A DNA stretch of 64,000 nt from Pseudomonas huaxiensis (GCF_003231275.1 NZ_QKVL01000004.1:233710-297709); one strand, 5' to 3'; shown: positions 25,554-34,182, counted from the first letter of the stretch. Made by a program: numbers and translations. The notes: generated by a model from the sequence alone, not told the origin.

Positions 25554-26447
25554 ATGAGCATGAACCTTAAACAGATCGAGTACGCCTTGGCGGTGGCTGA
25601 TACCGGGAGCTTCACCCGCGCGGCCGAACGTTGTCACGTGGTGCAGTCGGCGTTGAGCCATCAGATCGCCCGGCTGGAAGAACAACTGGGCGCGCAACTG
25701 TTCGAGCGGACCTCGCGCTGGGTGCGCCTGACGCCGGCCGGCGAGGCGTTCGTGCCGAGTGCCCGCACCGCGCTGGAGGCGGCGCGGCGGATTGGCGACG
25801 AGGTGGCCGCCGCCTGTGGAGAAGTGCGCGGGCGCTTGTCCATCGGCGAGATCAGTTCGCTGACCGAACTGGACCTGGTGGACCTGCTTGCCGGCTTCCA
25901 CCACCAGTACCCGCGTGTGGATATCCGCTGGCTGATGGGCAAGAGCGAATTGATGATTGCCGATGTCCGCGAGCGTCGCCTGGATGTGGCGTTTATCGGG
26001 GTGTGGCCGGGAGAGTCGCTGGAAGGGGTGGAGTGGCGCCTGCTGGCGAAGGAAGAACTGGTGGCGGTGCTGCCGCCCGATCATCCGCTGGCGGCTGACG
26101 AACGCTTGTCCCTGGCGCAACTGGAAGACCAGCCGCTGGCCGACTTCCAGGCCGGAACCGGGGCCCGCCGGCAAACCGACGAGGCGTTCGCTGCCGCTGG
26201 CCTGCGTCATCGGGTGCAATTCGAGGTGGGTACCACCAGCCTGATTGAGCGCTTCGTCCAGCGCGGGCTGGCCGTTGGGCTGGTGCCCGCGCGGATCGCT
26301 GCCGGTTTTCAGGCCGTGGTGGCCTTGCCGGTCAGCGATGCGCCGATTCGTCATCTGTATGCCATCTGGTCCAAATCGCCGACCCCGGCCGCCAGTGCGT
26401 TCATCCAGTTGCTGGAACGAACCCTGGCCGCCAGGGCCGTCGACTGA
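25554..26447 (+). CDS. LysR-family transcriptional regulator
   Basis: 297 residues. The N-terminal winged helix is MNLKQIEYALAVADTGSFTRAAERCHVVQSALSHQIARLEEQLG, read over about residues 1-45, and the typical effector-binding domain starts at RGRLSIGEIS (about 90). It probably controls the divergent MFS transporter. The effector is unknown. It is followed after five bases by the convergent SDR gene. Confidence 0.92.
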   Translation: MSMNLKQIEYALAVADTGSFTRAAERCHVVQSALSHQIARLEEQLGAQLFERTSRWVRLTPAGEAFVPSARTALEAARRIGDEVAAACGEVRGRLSIGEISSLTELDLVDLLAGFHHQYPRVDIRWLMGKSELMIADVRERRLDVAFIGVWPGESLEGVEWRLLAKEELVAVLPPDHPLAADERLSLAQLEDQPLADFQAGTGARRQTDEAFAAAGLRHRVQFEVGTTSLIERFVQRGLAVGLVPARIAAGFQAVVALPVSDAPIRHLYAIWSKSPTPAASAFIQLLERTLAARAVD

Positions 26448-26451
26448 CGTA

Positions 26452-27201
26452 TCAGGCGGCAAAACCACCATCGATGGTCAGGCTGGCACCGGTGATGTAG
26501 GCCGCTTCCGGGCCGGCGAGGTAGGCGACGAAGCTGGCGATTTCCTCCACGCGGCCATAACGACCCACCGCCATCAGGCCCATCAGGCTCTCGGCGAACT
26601 CGCCTTCGGCGGGGTTCATGTCGGTGTCCACCGGGCCCGGTTGAACGTTGTTGATGGTGATGCCGCGAGGGCCCAGGTCTCGGGCGAGACCGCGGGTCAG
26701 GCCGACCAGCGCCGCCTTGCTCATGGCGTAGGGACCACCGCCGGCGAAGGGCATGCGTTCGGCGTTGGTGCTGCCGATATTGATGATCCGGCCACCTTCA
26801 CCCATGTGCCGGGCCGCAGCCTGGGTGGCGACGAACACGCTGCGCACGTTCACGGCGAGGGTGCGATCGAAGTCTTCCAGGCTGAAGTCGTCCAGCGGGC
26901 CGACCGCCAGCACGCCGGCATTGTTGACCAGGATATCTATGCGCCCGAACTGCTCGACGGTCAGTGCCACGGCCTGTTGTACCGCCGCCGCGTCGGCGCT
27001 GTCGGCCTTGAGCGCCAGGGCCTGGCCGCCGTTGTTGCGGATCTGCTGTTGCAGGTCGTCGGCCACTGCCTGCGAACTGACGTAGGTGAAGGCGACTGCG
27101 GCGCCCTGTTCGGCCAGGCGCTTGACGATGGCTGCGCCGATACCGCGTGAGCCGCCCTGGACCAATGCTACTTTGCCGCTGAGGCTGGATTGATTCGACA
27201 T
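26452..27201 (-). CDS. SDR-family oxidoreductase
   Basis: 249 residues, a classical short-chain dehydrogenase. The cofactor-binding motif is GGSRGIGAAI (the usual TGxxxGIG with the Thr replaced by Gly), then NNAG at about 90 and the catalytic YAMSK (Tyr-x3-Lys) with a Ser ahead (IINIGSTN). It ends in the usual ITGASLTIDGG. The redox substrate is unknown; NADP use is likely from the SR after the second Gly. GGGAG precedes the ATG. It is divergent from a second LysR gene, which is its likely regulator. Confidence 0.92.
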   Translation of the reverse strand: MSNQSSLSGKVALVQGGSRGIGAAIVKRLAEQGAAVAFTYVSSQAVADDLQQQIRNNGGQALALKADSADAAAVQQAVALTVEQFGRIDILVNNAGVLAVGPLDDFSLEDFDRTLAVNVRSVFVATQAAARHMGEGGRIINIGSTNAERMPFAGGGPYAMSKAALVGLTRGLARDLGPRGITINNVQPGPVDTDMNPAEGEFAESLMGLMAVGRYGRVEEIASFVAYLAGPEAAYITGASLTIDGGFAA

Positions 27202-27260
27202 GATGATGCTCCCGAAAAGACAAGGCCGAATGCCTTGTTGATGGGCTCAGTATCGGCGCT

Positions 27261-27280
27261 GGATTACCCTCTGATAATCC
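27261..27280. promoter_or_regulatory. Candidate LysR operator between SDR and LysR genes
   Basis: GGATTA-CCCTCTGA-TAATCC, a perfect 6-8-6 inverted repeat 45 bases before the LysR start and 60 bases before the SDR start, typical of a shared autoregulatory site. Confidence 0.5.
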
Positions 27281-27324
27281 ACTAATCGCTATAGTCTGAA
27301 TAAACCACGGGTTTAGAGTGCGCC

Positions 27325-28251
27325 ATGGAAACCTTCACCAGTATTGAATGCTTCATTCGCAGCGCCGAGGTGGGCAGCTTCGCCGAAGCCGCCCGCCGCC
27401 TGAGCCTGACACCCGCAGCGGTGGGCAAGAACGTTGCCGGTCTGGAAGCCCGGCTTGGGGTTCGTCTGTTTCAGCGCAGCACCCGCAGCCTGACCCTGAC
27501 CGAGTCAGGCCAGCGTTTTCTTGCCGAGGTACGCGACAGCTTTCAGACCATCCAGCACGCCGTGGCCAACCTGGCCAGTGCCGAGGGGCAGCCGGCGGGC
27601 ACCTTGAAAGTCAGCATGGGCACTGTGTTCGGGCGTTTGTACATCTTGCCGCTGTTGGGGGAGTTCCTTCGGCGATTTCCGGCAATCACGCCGGATTGGC
27701 ACTTTGATAATCGTCAGATCGATCTGATCGCCCAAGGCTTCGATGCAGCCATCGGCGGCGGCTTCGACCTGCCGCCGGGCGTGGTGGCACGCAAGCTGGC
27801 ACCCGCGCACCGGGTGCTGGTGGCGTCTGCTGATTATCTGGACAAGTGCGGGGCCGTTCGCGAGCCGGATGATCTGAACAAGGCGGACGGCATCCTGATT
27901 CGTTCGCCGCAGACCGGCCGCGTGCGCTCCTGGCCGCTGACCAGTCGTGGCCAGGATCACTCGCCGCTGACGCTACGCCCGCGCATGACCATGACCGACT
28001 CGGAGGCGGCCTGCGCGGCGGCCGAGCAGGGTCTGGGTATCGCGTTGGTGAGCATGCCGTTCGCCGTGCCCTATCTGCAGCGCGGCAGCCTGCTGCGAGT
28101 GCTGCCTGACTGGTACGTGGATGACGGCAATATTTCGCTGTATTACGCCCAGCACAAACTGCTGCCGGGCAAGACCCGGGCGTTTGTCGATTTCATCCTG
28201 GAGCAGTTTGCCGAGCAGGGGCTGGCGCGGCGGTTCGACGCGTTGGCCTGA
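27325..28251 (+). CDS. LysR-family transcriptional regulator
   Basis: 308 residues. The helix-turn-helix is GSFAEAARRLSLTPAAVGKNVAGLE (about 17-41), with LGVRLFQRSTRSLTLTESG at the wing. The rest is the effector domain. It belongs to the LysR subgroup often paired with SDR genes and probably controls the divergent SDR gene through the operator at 27261. The effector is unknown. It is convergent with the GreA/GreB-like gene, four bases away. Confidence 0.92.
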   Translation: METFTSIECFIRSAEVGSFAEAARRLSLTPAAVGKNVAGLEARLGVRLFQRSTRSLTLTESGQRFLAEVRDSFQTIQHAVANLASAEGQPAGTLKVSMGTVFGRLYILPLLGEFLRRFPAITPDWHFDNRQIDLIAQGFDAAIGGGFDLPPGVVARKLAPAHRVLVASADYLDKCGAVREPDDLNKADGILIRSPQTGRVRSWPLTSRGQDHSPLTLRPRMTMTDSEAACAAAEQGLGIALVSMPFAVPYLQRGSLLRVLPDWYVDDGNISLYYAQHKLLPGKTRAFVDFILEQFAEQGLARRFDALA

Positions 28252-28254
28252 GTG

Positions 28255-28737
28255 TTACCAGGCGCTGACGACTTCCTGAACCTGCCGGCCATTGCCCAGC
28301 ACCAAGGTGATTTCATCGCCTTCGAATTTGCCCAGCAACTGCTGGCCCAGTGGTGAGCGTGGGGTGATCACGGTGACTTTTGATGGCCCCGTGCCGATCT
28401 GCAATCCAGCCGCTTCCGGCCCTAGAAACAGCCATTGCTGATTACCCTGGGCGTCTTCCAGTTGCACCAGATTGCTGATCTGGATGCCACGTTCGGGGTC
28501 GTAATCACGCATCGTCAGTTGCTGATACGCCTTGCAGGCCTGACGAATCTCTTCCATGCGTCGGGCCTGGCCGGTGGCCAGGTAGGAGGCTTCCAGGCTC
28601 AGGGTGTCGTACTTGTTCTCGGCGATGTTTTCTTCCGCCGTGGCCGTTTCATAGGCGGTCTGGGCAGCGCGCTGGATGACGTCCAGGTCAATCTCCAGGC
28701 GCTCGATGATGGCTTTCAGCAAATCGGTCTTGTTCAT
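28255..28737 (-). CDS. GreA/GreB-family transcription factor
   Basis: 160 residues. The N-terminal coiled coil (about 5-75, with the acidic ATAEENIAENKYD near its tip) is followed by the FKBP-like Gre C-terminal domain (VQLEDAQGNQQWLFLGPEAAG ... VITPRSPLGQQLLGKFEGDE). It acts on RNA polymerase through the secondary channel. It is divergent enough from canonical GreA and GreB to be a Gre-family paralogue. The start is one base after the stop of the upstream gene (TGAAATG) with no ribosome site, so it is probably translated by coupling to that gene. Confidence 0.85.
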   Translation of the reverse strand: MNKTDLLKAIIERLEIDLDVIQRAAQTAYETATAEENIAENKYDTLSLEASYLATGQARRMEEIRQACKAYQQLTMRDYDPERGIQISNLVQLEDAQGNQQWLFLGPEAAGLQIGTGPSKVTVITPRSPLGQQLLGKFEGDEITLVLGNGRQVQEVVSAW

Positions 28738-28738
28738 T

Positions 28739-29176
28739 TCAGCGGCAGAACTCAAGGACATTGGCCCGGCTTTTCTCATTAGGGGCGGTGCGGTCCTGTT
28801 GCAGCCAGAACTGGCACCTGGGGTTGGACAGGTTGCGCGGGTTTTCCTCGGCATGCCTCTGCGCATCATCGATCTGCTGGGTGCGCAGGGCTTGCTGGTA
28901 CTGGTCGAACATCTGGTTCTGTTCCGGCGATTGTTCCTGCGCACCCGGCAGGCGGGCTGGTGCTGGCAAGCGGGCTGGCGCGGCGGGTGGTGGTGTTGCG
29001 GGCTGGCTGATCACTGCGGCCAGCGGCTCATGCAGGGACGGCACGAATTGCCAGGCGGCCCACAGGGTAAGGCCGACAGCGACAACACCGAGCCACAGGC
29101 CCAAGGCCACGCCGAGGGCAAGCGGCAGGATCTTGTGGGAAATTTTCAGTTCGCGACGATGCGCTCGGTAGGACAT
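28739..29176 (-). CDS. Hypothetical inner-membrane protein with Pro-rich linker
   Basis: 145 residues. One membrane helix (about 17-45, LALGVALGLWLGVVAVGLTLW) follows a basic cytoplasmic start (SYRAHRRELKISHK). A Pro/Ala-rich segment (PATPPPAAPARLPAPAR, about 59-75) comes next, and a charged C-terminal domain with two cysteines (RCQFWLQQ and EFCR) ends the protein. AGGAGG lies 5 bases before the ATG. It is the first gene of an operon with the Gre-like factor. I recognise no family. The periplasmic side probably holds the C-terminal part. Confidence 0.75.
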   Translation of the reverse strand: MSYRAHRRELKISHKILPLALGVALGLWLGVVAVGLTLWAAWQFVPSLHEPLAAVISQPATPPPAAPARLPAPARLPGAQEQSPEQNQMFDQYQQALRTQQIDDAQRHAEENPRNLSNPRCQFWLQQDRTAPNEKSRANVLEFCR

Positions 29177-29225
29177 GAAAGCCTCCTGGCCAGGACAGGG
29201 ATGGGATTGTCGCACGACACATCGT

Positions 29226-29368
29226 AGGTTCTGCACGAAATGCATCCGAGCTCGGCCATGCTGCGTTGAAAACAGGCTCGGAATGCTCATTGACAACCAG
29301 TCAACTCCGCTTCCTCGCCTGTTTTCGCCTTGCCTGGCCTTCGCTCGAATACATTTCGTGCAGAACCT
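29226..29368. repeat. 143-bp imperfect palindromic element
   Basis: The ends are a perfect 17-bp inverted repeat, AGGTTCTGCACGAAATG at 29226-29242 and CATTTCGTGCAGAACCT at 29352-29368. Inner arms also match, including GAAAACAGGC (29268) with GCCTGTTTTC (29317). RNA from either strand would fold into one long hairpin. It lies between a leftward operon and rightward earP. I believe similar sequences recur in Pseudomonas genomes, but I cannot show a second copy in this window. Confidence 0.75.
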
Positions 29369-29455
29369 GGTTTCCGTTGCCGGCAACACTTTTGTCTGCG
29401 CTCGAATATCAGGACAATCGGCGATTATTCGTTTGCGGTGCAAGAGGTGCCTGAT

Positions 29456-30583
29456 ATGAAGCCGAGCTGGGATATCTTCTGCTGCGTCGTCGACAACTAT
29501 GGTGACATCGGCGTCACCTGGCGCCTGGCCCGACAACTGGTGGCCGAGCATGGGCTGAAGGTGCGGCTGTGGGTCGATGAGCTGAACGCGTTCGCCCGCC
29601 TGTGTCCGGAAGCTGATCCGCAGGCGGAGCGGCAGTATTGGGAGGGCGTGGAGGTTTGTCGCTGGGATGCCGAGTGGCAGCCGGTGGCGGTGGCCGATGT
29701 GGTGATCGGGGCGTTCGCCTGTCAGATTCCGCAGCCTTACATCGATGCGATGGTCCAGCGGGAAACGCCTGCGTTGTGGTTGAACCTCGATTACCTCAGT
29801 GCCGAGGACTGGGTCGAAGGCTGTCATGGTCTGCCGTCGCCTCAGCCGAATGGCCTGCGCAAGGTGTTCTTCTTCCCCGGTTTCACCCCGCGCACCGGTG
29901 GTCTGCTGCGCGAAGCCGGCTTGCTGGAGCGGCGCGAGGCGTTCGAACAGGACGAGCGCGAGGCGTTCTTGCAGCGGTTGGGCATCGCGCCTGAGCCGGG
30001 GGCACGTCTGTTGTCGCTGTTCGCTTATGAAAATCCGGGGCTGGCGAGCTGGCTGCAGGTGTTGTCCGAAGACAGCCGGCCCAATCACGTGCTGGTGCCG
30101 GAAGGGCGGGTGCTGGGCGATGTGCGCAACTGGCTGGGGCTGGACGAACTGGAGGTTGGCGAGGTTCATCGGCGTGGGGCGCTGACCGTGCAAATCCTGC
30201 CGTTCGTGCGCCAGGACGACTACGACCGGCTGCTCTGGAGCTGCGACTTCAACGCGGTGCGGGGCGAGGACTCCTTCGTCCGTGCGCAATGGGCGGGGCG
30301 GCCATTGCTCTGGCATATCTATGTACAGGAGGAGTACGCGCACTGGGAGAAGCTCGAAGCATTTCTCGATCGCTACACGCCGGGTTTGTCGACGCCTGCG
30401 GCGGTGGCGCTGGTCGAGTTGTGGCGCGCCTGGAACATGGATCGCGATATGGGCGAAGCGTGGAAAGCGTTGTTGCAACACTGGGACGAACTGGCCGCCC
30501 ATGCCCGTAAATGGTGCTCGGAACAGGCCGCTGGAGCTGACCTTGCCACGACGCTGGTACACTTTTACCGAAATTGGATATGA
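29456..30583 (+). CDS. earP: EF-P arginine rhamnosyltransferase EarP
   Basis: 375 residues. It transfers rhamnose from dTDP-rhamnose to Arg32 of elongation factor P, allowing efficient translation of polyproline stretches. A GT-B fold is expected. The catalytic Asp13 and Asp17 lie in VVDNYGDIGVT, and Glu271 in VRGEDSF corresponds to the nucleotide-sugar-binding Glu of characterised EarPs. I chose the ATG at 29456 because AGAGGTG lies 6 bases upstream; the open frame extends further upstream through the 143-bp palindrome. The gene is followed by efp, its substrate, 48 bases later. Confidence 0.96.
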   Translation: MKPSWDIFCCVVDNYGDIGVTWRLARQLVAEHGLKVRLWVDELNAFARLCPEADPQAERQYWEGVEVCRWDAEWQPVAVADVVIGAFACQIPQPYIDAMVQRETPALWLNLDYLSAEDWVEGCHGLPSPQPNGLRKVFFFPGFTPRTGGLLREAGLLERREAFEQDEREAFLQRLGIAPEPGARLLSLFAYENPGLASWLQVLSEDSRPNHVLVPEGRVLGDVRNWLGLDELEVGEVHRRGALTVQILPFVRQDDYDRLLWSCDFNAVRGEDSFVRAQWAGRPLLWHIYVQEEYAHWEKLEAFLDRYTPGLSTPAAVALVELWRAWNMDRDMGEAWKALLQHWDELAAHARKWCSEQAAGADLATTLVHFYRNWI

Positions 30584-30584
30584 T
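30579..30584 (+). promoter_or_regulatory. Candidate -10 element of efp
   Basis: TATGAT at the very end of earP, 47 bases before the efp start, followed by a GC-rich ACGCGG. The -35 at 17 bp (GGTACA) is poor, so this is tentative. It would let efp be expressed apart from earP. Confidence 0.35.
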
Positions 30585-30631
30585 ACGCGGCCTCGATTTT
30601 TATAAATCCATCCAAATTCGGATACTTCGTA

Positions 30632-31201
30632 ATGAAAACTGGTAAAGAGCTGAAACCCGGTACCGTACTGCGGATCGACAACGACCCGTGGCTGGTGCAA
30701 AAAGCTGAGTTCACCAAATCGGGCCGTAACAGCGCGATCATGAAGACCAAGCTGAAGAACCTGCTGACCGGCTACAAGACTGAAACCGTCTACTCTGCCG
30801 ATGACAAGCTGGACGACGTGATCCTGGATCGCAAAGAAGCGACCCTGTCGTTCATCAGCGGTGACACCTACACCTTCATGGACACCACCGACTACACCAT
30901 GTACGAGCTGAACGCCGAAGACATCGAGGCCGTTCTGCCGTTCATCGAAGAAGGCATGACCGACGTCTGTGAAGCCGTGTTCTTCGAAGACCGTCTGGTT
31001 TCGGTTGAGCTGCCGACCACCATCGTTCGTCAGGTTGACTACACCGAAGGTTCCGCCCGTGGCGACACCTCCGGCAAGGTCATGAAACCTGCCAAGCTGA
31101 AGAACGGTACCGAATTGAGCGTTGCTGATTTCATCGAAATCGGCGACCTGATCGAGATCGACACCCGCGAAGGTGGTTCCTACAAGGGCCGCGCCAAGTA
31201 A
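30632..31201 (+). CDS. efp: Elongation factor P
   Basis: 189 residues, three OB-like domains. It binds the ribosome E site and rescues stalls at consecutive prolines. The modification loop reads TKSGRN with Arg at position 32, where E. coli has Lys34; that Arg is the EarP rhamnosylation target. Further landmarks are [20 protein letters not shown], the central [14 protein letters not shown] and the C-terminal domain [16 protein letters not shown]. It follows earP and ends at a strong terminator. A stretch at 30640-30700 is slightly different from the P. aeruginosa N-terminus I remember, but the family is unmistakable. Confidence 0.97.
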   Translation: MKTGKELKPGTVLRIDNDPWLVQKAEFTKSGRNSAIMKTKLKNLLTGYKTETVYSADDKLDDVILDRKEATLSFISGDTYTFMDTTDYTMYELNAEDIEAVLPFIEEGMTDVCEAVFFEDRLVSVELPTTIVRQVDYTEGSARGDTSGKVMKPAKLKNGTELSVADFIEIGDLIEIDTREGGSYKGRAK

Positions 31202-31216
31202 GACTGGCGGCTTCGC

Positions 31217-31247
31217 AAAAAACCCGGCCTTGGCCGGGTTTTTTTAT
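31217..31247 (+). terminator. Rho-independent terminator of efp
   Basis: AAAAAACCCGGCC, TT loop, GGCCGGGTTTTTTT. A strong stem with A and T tracts on both sides, so it could also serve the convergent ohr gene. Confidence 0.92.
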
Positions 31248-31261
31248 GCCTGAAAAACGCT

Positions 31262-31681
31262 TCAGACACTGACGTGCAAGCGCACATCGACATTGCCGCG
31301 CGTGGCGTTGGAGTACGGGCACACCTTGTGCGCGGCGTCCACCAGGGCCTGAGCGTCGGCTTGTTCCAGGCCGGGCAGGCTGATGCGCAGGTCGATGTCG
31401 AGACCGAAACCGCCTTCGATCTGGCCGATGCCGACTTCTGCAGTAATCGCAGCATCCGCTGGCAGTTGGCGTTTGCCCTGGGCGGCGACGAACTTCAGCG
31501 CGCCGATGAAGCAGGCCGAATAACCGGCGGCAAACAGTTGCTCGGGGTTGGTTGCTGCGCCGCCGGCACCGCCGAGTTCCTTGGGCGTGGCCAGTTTCAC
31601 GTCGAGGATACCGTCGTTGGAAACGGCACGGCCGTCGCGGCCACCGGTGGAGGTTACGTGTGCGATGTAGAGCGATTTCAT
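31262..31681 (-). CDS. ohr: Organic hydroperoxide resistance protein Ohr
   Basis: 139 residues of the OsmC/Ohr family, a thiol peroxidase that reduces organic hydroperoxides using lipoyl groups. The active Cys is in the motif GYSACFIGAL and the resolving Cys in HKVCPYSNAT. The N-terminal Arg needed for catalysis is in GGRDGRAVSNDG. GAGGACAC precedes the ATG. It lies downstream of ohrR on the same strand, 169 bases from its stop. The gap holds an AT-rich candidate OhrR operator, so expression is probably induced by peroxide through OhrR. Confidence 0.96.
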   Translation of the reverse strand: MKSLYIAHVTSTGGRDGRAVSNDGILDVKLATPKELGGAGGAATNPEQLFAAGYSACFIGALKFVAAQGKRQLPADAAITAEVGIGQIEGGFGLDIDLRISLPGLEQADAQALVDAAHKVCPYSNATRGNVDVRLHVSV

Positions 31682-31760
31682 GGAGGTGTCCTCTAACGTT
31701 GATCGTGTGTGGCGTCGTGTGTGGCGCCGTCTGGGTACGGAGATAAAGTTAGCTCACAAG

Positions 31761-31783
31761 TATTTAGTGCGCAAGATAAATTT
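31761..31783. promoter_or_regulatory. Candidate OhrR operator at ohr
   Basis: TATTTAGTGCGCAAGATAAATTT, an AT-rich partial palindrome about 80 bases before the ohr start. It shares the string GCAAGAT and an AGTGCG half-site with the site at 32345 upstream of ohrR. Confidence 0.45.
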
Positions 31784-31850
31784 CCGTATTTTTCCCAACG
31801 ATCTTTGCGACGGGGCTGGTCATCAGGCCAGAAACCCCGTCGCAGAGCAG

Positions 31851-32312
31851 TCAGAGGCTTTTTTGCAGATTGTCGCGCAGCTCCAGCAATTGCGCCTGTA
31901 GGGCCTTGAGGCGCTCAACCGACTGGCCGCTGGCGCCGAGAATGCAGTGCGGCACGCGGCGGGCCTGTTCCTGCAAGGCGCGGCCGGCATCGGTGAGTTC
32001 GACGATTACCACGCGCTCGTCTTCACGGCTGCGGGTGCGCTTGAGCAGGCCCTCGGCTTCCAGGCGCTTGAGCAGTGGGGTGAGGGAGCCGGGATCCGTG
32101 AGCAGGCGATGGCTGATCTCGCCGACGGTCAACGCATCCTGTTCCCACAGCACCAACATCGCCAGGTACTGTGGATAAGTCAGTCCCAGCTCGTTCAGCA
32201 GTGGCTTGTAGACCTTGGTCATCAACAAGGAGGTGGAGTGCAGGGCGAAGCACACCTGATTGTCGAGCAGCAACTCGTCGCAGTTGTCGGAGGCTTTGGT
32301 GTCAGCGTTCAT
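31851..32312 (-). CDS. ohrR: MarR-family organic peroxide sensor OhrR
   Basis: 153 residues. The redox-sensing Cys is in the N-terminal motif [18 protein letters not shown], the second Cys of two-cysteine OhrR proteins is in RRVPHCILG, and the Tyr pair around the sensor is in [13 protein letters not shown]. The winged helix is [24 protein letters not shown] followed by [11 protein letters not shown]. It represses ohr and itself; oxidation releases the DNA. The ATG at 32312 is used because the extra upstream codons fall outside the family pattern. Candidate operators lie on both sides of the gene. Confidence 0.95.
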   Translation of the reverse strand: MNADTKASDNCDELLLDNQVCFALHSTSLLMTKVYKPLLNELGLTYPQYLAMLVLWEQDALTVGEISHRLLTDPGSLTPLLKRLEAEGLLKRTRSREDERVVIVELTDAGRALQEQARRVPHCILGASGQSVERLKALQAQLLELRDNLQKSL

Positions 32313-32344
32313 GCAAATCCTTTTCTTCGGTGGACCCTTGGATG

Positions 32345-32371
32345 TTAGCACGCAAGATTTTAGTGCGATCG
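32345..32371. promoter_or_regulatory. Candidate OhrR operator upstream of ohrR
   Basis: TTAGCACGCAAGATTTTAGTGCGATCG contains an inverted CGCA...TGCG pair and the GCAAGAT string shared with the ohr site. It overlaps the last codons of the LysR gene upstream. Confidence 0.45.
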
Positions 32372-33322
32372 CCAGCTCAGTTCGCTCTGTAGGGCCAGAT
32401 CCCAGGGCGGAACCGGGCTGAAGCGGCTCTTGAGGAATTCGAGCAGCAAACGGCTGCGAGAGTTCGTTTCATGTTCCAGGCGCAGTGCGTAGATGCCACT
32501 GGTTTCGGCTTGCGGCAGGCCGTTTTCGCAGAACAGCGGCAGCAATTCGCCGCGCAGCAGGTATTCGCTGACCAGCCAGGTGGGCAAGTGGGCGATGCCG
32601 AGGCCGGCGAGGGCGCCGAACAATAGGGTTTCCGCGTTGTTGGCGGTCATGCGCATGCGCGACGGGCGGAACACTCGCATCTGGCCGTCCATCTCGAAGC
32701 GCCAGGCAAACGGTGGCGCCAGGCCGTCCCAGTCCAGGCCGTCGTGTTGTACCAGTTCGAGCGGGCTGGCTGGGACGCCGCGTTGACGCAGGTAGGCTGG
32801 GCTGGCGCAGGCGATGCGCACCATGTACGCCAGCGGCGTGGCCACCAGCCGGGTGTCGGCCAGCGGGCCGGCGCGCAACACCAGGTCCACTTCGCCCAGG
32901 TGGGAGCCGTGCATGTCGACGAAGCTGTCGATCAGGCGCAATTGCACGTCCAGGCCCGGGTAGGCGACCAGGAAATCAGCGATCGCCGGCGCCAGGTGCC
33001 GGCGTCCGAAGGCTGCGGGGGCGTCCATGCGGATCAGGCCCTCCGGGGCATTGCTGAGTGACACTGCTTCGGCCCGGGCCAGCCGCAGTTCTTCGACGAT
33101 GCGCCGGGCCCGCTCGGCGAAGGCGACGCCGGCCGGGGTCGGGCGTACCGCGTGAGTGCTGCGCACGAACAGGCGACTGCCCACTGCGTTTTCCAGGTTG
33201 TCGATGCGCCGCGCCACTGCCGACGGTGTCAATGGATGGCGCCGCGAGGCGGCGGAAAAGCTGCTGGTTTCCAGTACATCGAGGAACAGGCTGAGCTGTT
33301 CGGTCAGGGCATCGGGGTTCAT
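32360..33322 (-). CDS. LysR-family transcriptional regulator
   Basis: 320 residues. The helix-turn-helix is SSFSAASRRHPLTPSAVARRIDNLENAVG (about 20-48), with RLFVRSTHAVRPTPAG at the wing. The effector domain starts at GLIRMDAPAAFGRRHLAPAI, the CrgA-type branch of the family in which the effector is rarely known. It is transcribed towards ohrR, ends in the ohrR operator and is divergent from the TauE/SafE transporter; either could be its target. Confidence 0.9.
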   Translation of the reverse strand: MNPDALTEQLSLFLDVLETSSFSAASRRHPLTPSAVARRIDNLENAVGSRLFVRSTHAVRPTPAGVAFAERARRIVEELRLARAEAVSLSNAPEGLIRMDAPAAFGRRHLAPAIADFLVAYPGLDVQLRLIDSFVDMHGSHLGEVDLVLRAGPLADTRLVATPLAYMVRIACASPAYLRQRGVPASPLELVQHDGLDWDGLAPPFAWRFEMDGQMRVFRPSRMRMTANNAETLLFGALAGLGIAHLPTWLVSEYLLRGELLPLFCENGLPQAETSGIYALRLEHETNSRSRLLLEFLKSRFSPVPPWDLALQSELSWRSH

Positions 33323-33432
33323 CAGTGGGCTCGCTTATGCGAAATCGGCAAAGCCATTGTGCGTTGCTGTGCGTTTCCCCGCTAGACCGGTCCCGGTAGC
33401 ATGCCGCGATTGGTTATTGAATCGAGGCCGGC

Positions 33433-34182
33433 ATGATCGAGTGGTTGATGTATATCGTCCTGGGCGCAGCCCTGGGCACGGTGGGAGGGTTGTTCGGCAT
33501 TGGTGGTGGTCTGATCGCGATTCCGGCGCTGGGCGTGTTGTTCGGCCTGGACCAGCAACTCGCCCAAGGCACGGCGTTGGTGATGGTGGTGCCCAATGTG
33601 ATGCTGGCGCTGTGGCGCTATCACCAGCGCAACCGCATCGAGTTACGCCATGCGTTGCCGCTGGCCGCTGCCGGTTTTGTCTTCGCCTGGCTCGGGTCGA
33701 TCTGGGCTGTGGGGCTGGACGCCAGGGCGATGCGCATTGGTTTCGTGGCGTTTCTGGTCGCCTTGGCGGCCTGGAATCTGCTGCGGATGTTCCTGCGCAG
33801 CAAGCCGGCGTCCAGTGAGCTGCGCCATCCGTGGCCATGGCTGGGCGTGCTCGGCAGTTTTTCCGGGGTGATGGGCGGTCTGTTCGGCGTGGGTGGTGCA
33901 GTGGTGGCGACGCCGGTGCTGACCAGCGTTTTCGGCACCACTCAGGTGGTCGCTCAAGGCTTGTCGCTGGCGCTGGCACTGCCCAGTACCGCCGTGACCC
34001 TGTTCACCTACGGTGTGCACCAGCATGTCGACTGGGCCATGGGCATTCCGCTGGCGGCAGGCGGCCTGCTTAGTATCAGTTGGGGTGTGAAACTGGCCCA
34101 CGCCATGCCGGAAAAAGTCCTGCGCTCGCTGTTCTGCGGCTTCCTGGTGGTCTGCGCGCTGATGCTCGCGTTCAAGATCTGA
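33433..34182 (+). CDS. TauE/SafE-family sulfite exporter-like membrane protein
   Basis: 249 residues with about eight membrane helices in two repeats. The repeat signature appears twice: GGLFGIGGGLIAIPAL near the start and GGLFGVGGAVVATPVL in the second half. The family moves sulfite, sulfoacetate or other small anions across the inner membrane. The substrate is not identifiable here. The gene is divergent from a LysR regulator with 110 bases between them, a normal control arrangement. Confidence 0.9.
   Translation: MIEWLMYIVLGAALGTVGGLFGIGGGLIAIPALGVLFGLDQQLAQGTALVMVVPNVMLALWRYHQRNRIELRHALPLAAAGFVFAWLGSIWAVGLDARAMRIGFVAFLVALAAWNLLRMFLRSKPASSELRHPWPWLGVLGSFSGVMGGLFGVGGAVVATPVLTSVFGTTQVVAQGLSLALALPSTAVTLFTYGVHQHVDWAMGIPLAAGGLLSISWGVKLAHAMPEKVLRSLFCGFLVVCALMLAFKI

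Noticed and set aside
28739..30700. 653-codon open frame on the minus strand
   Set aside because: Only its last 145 codons are a real gene, with a good ribosome site at 29176; the rest is antisense to earP.
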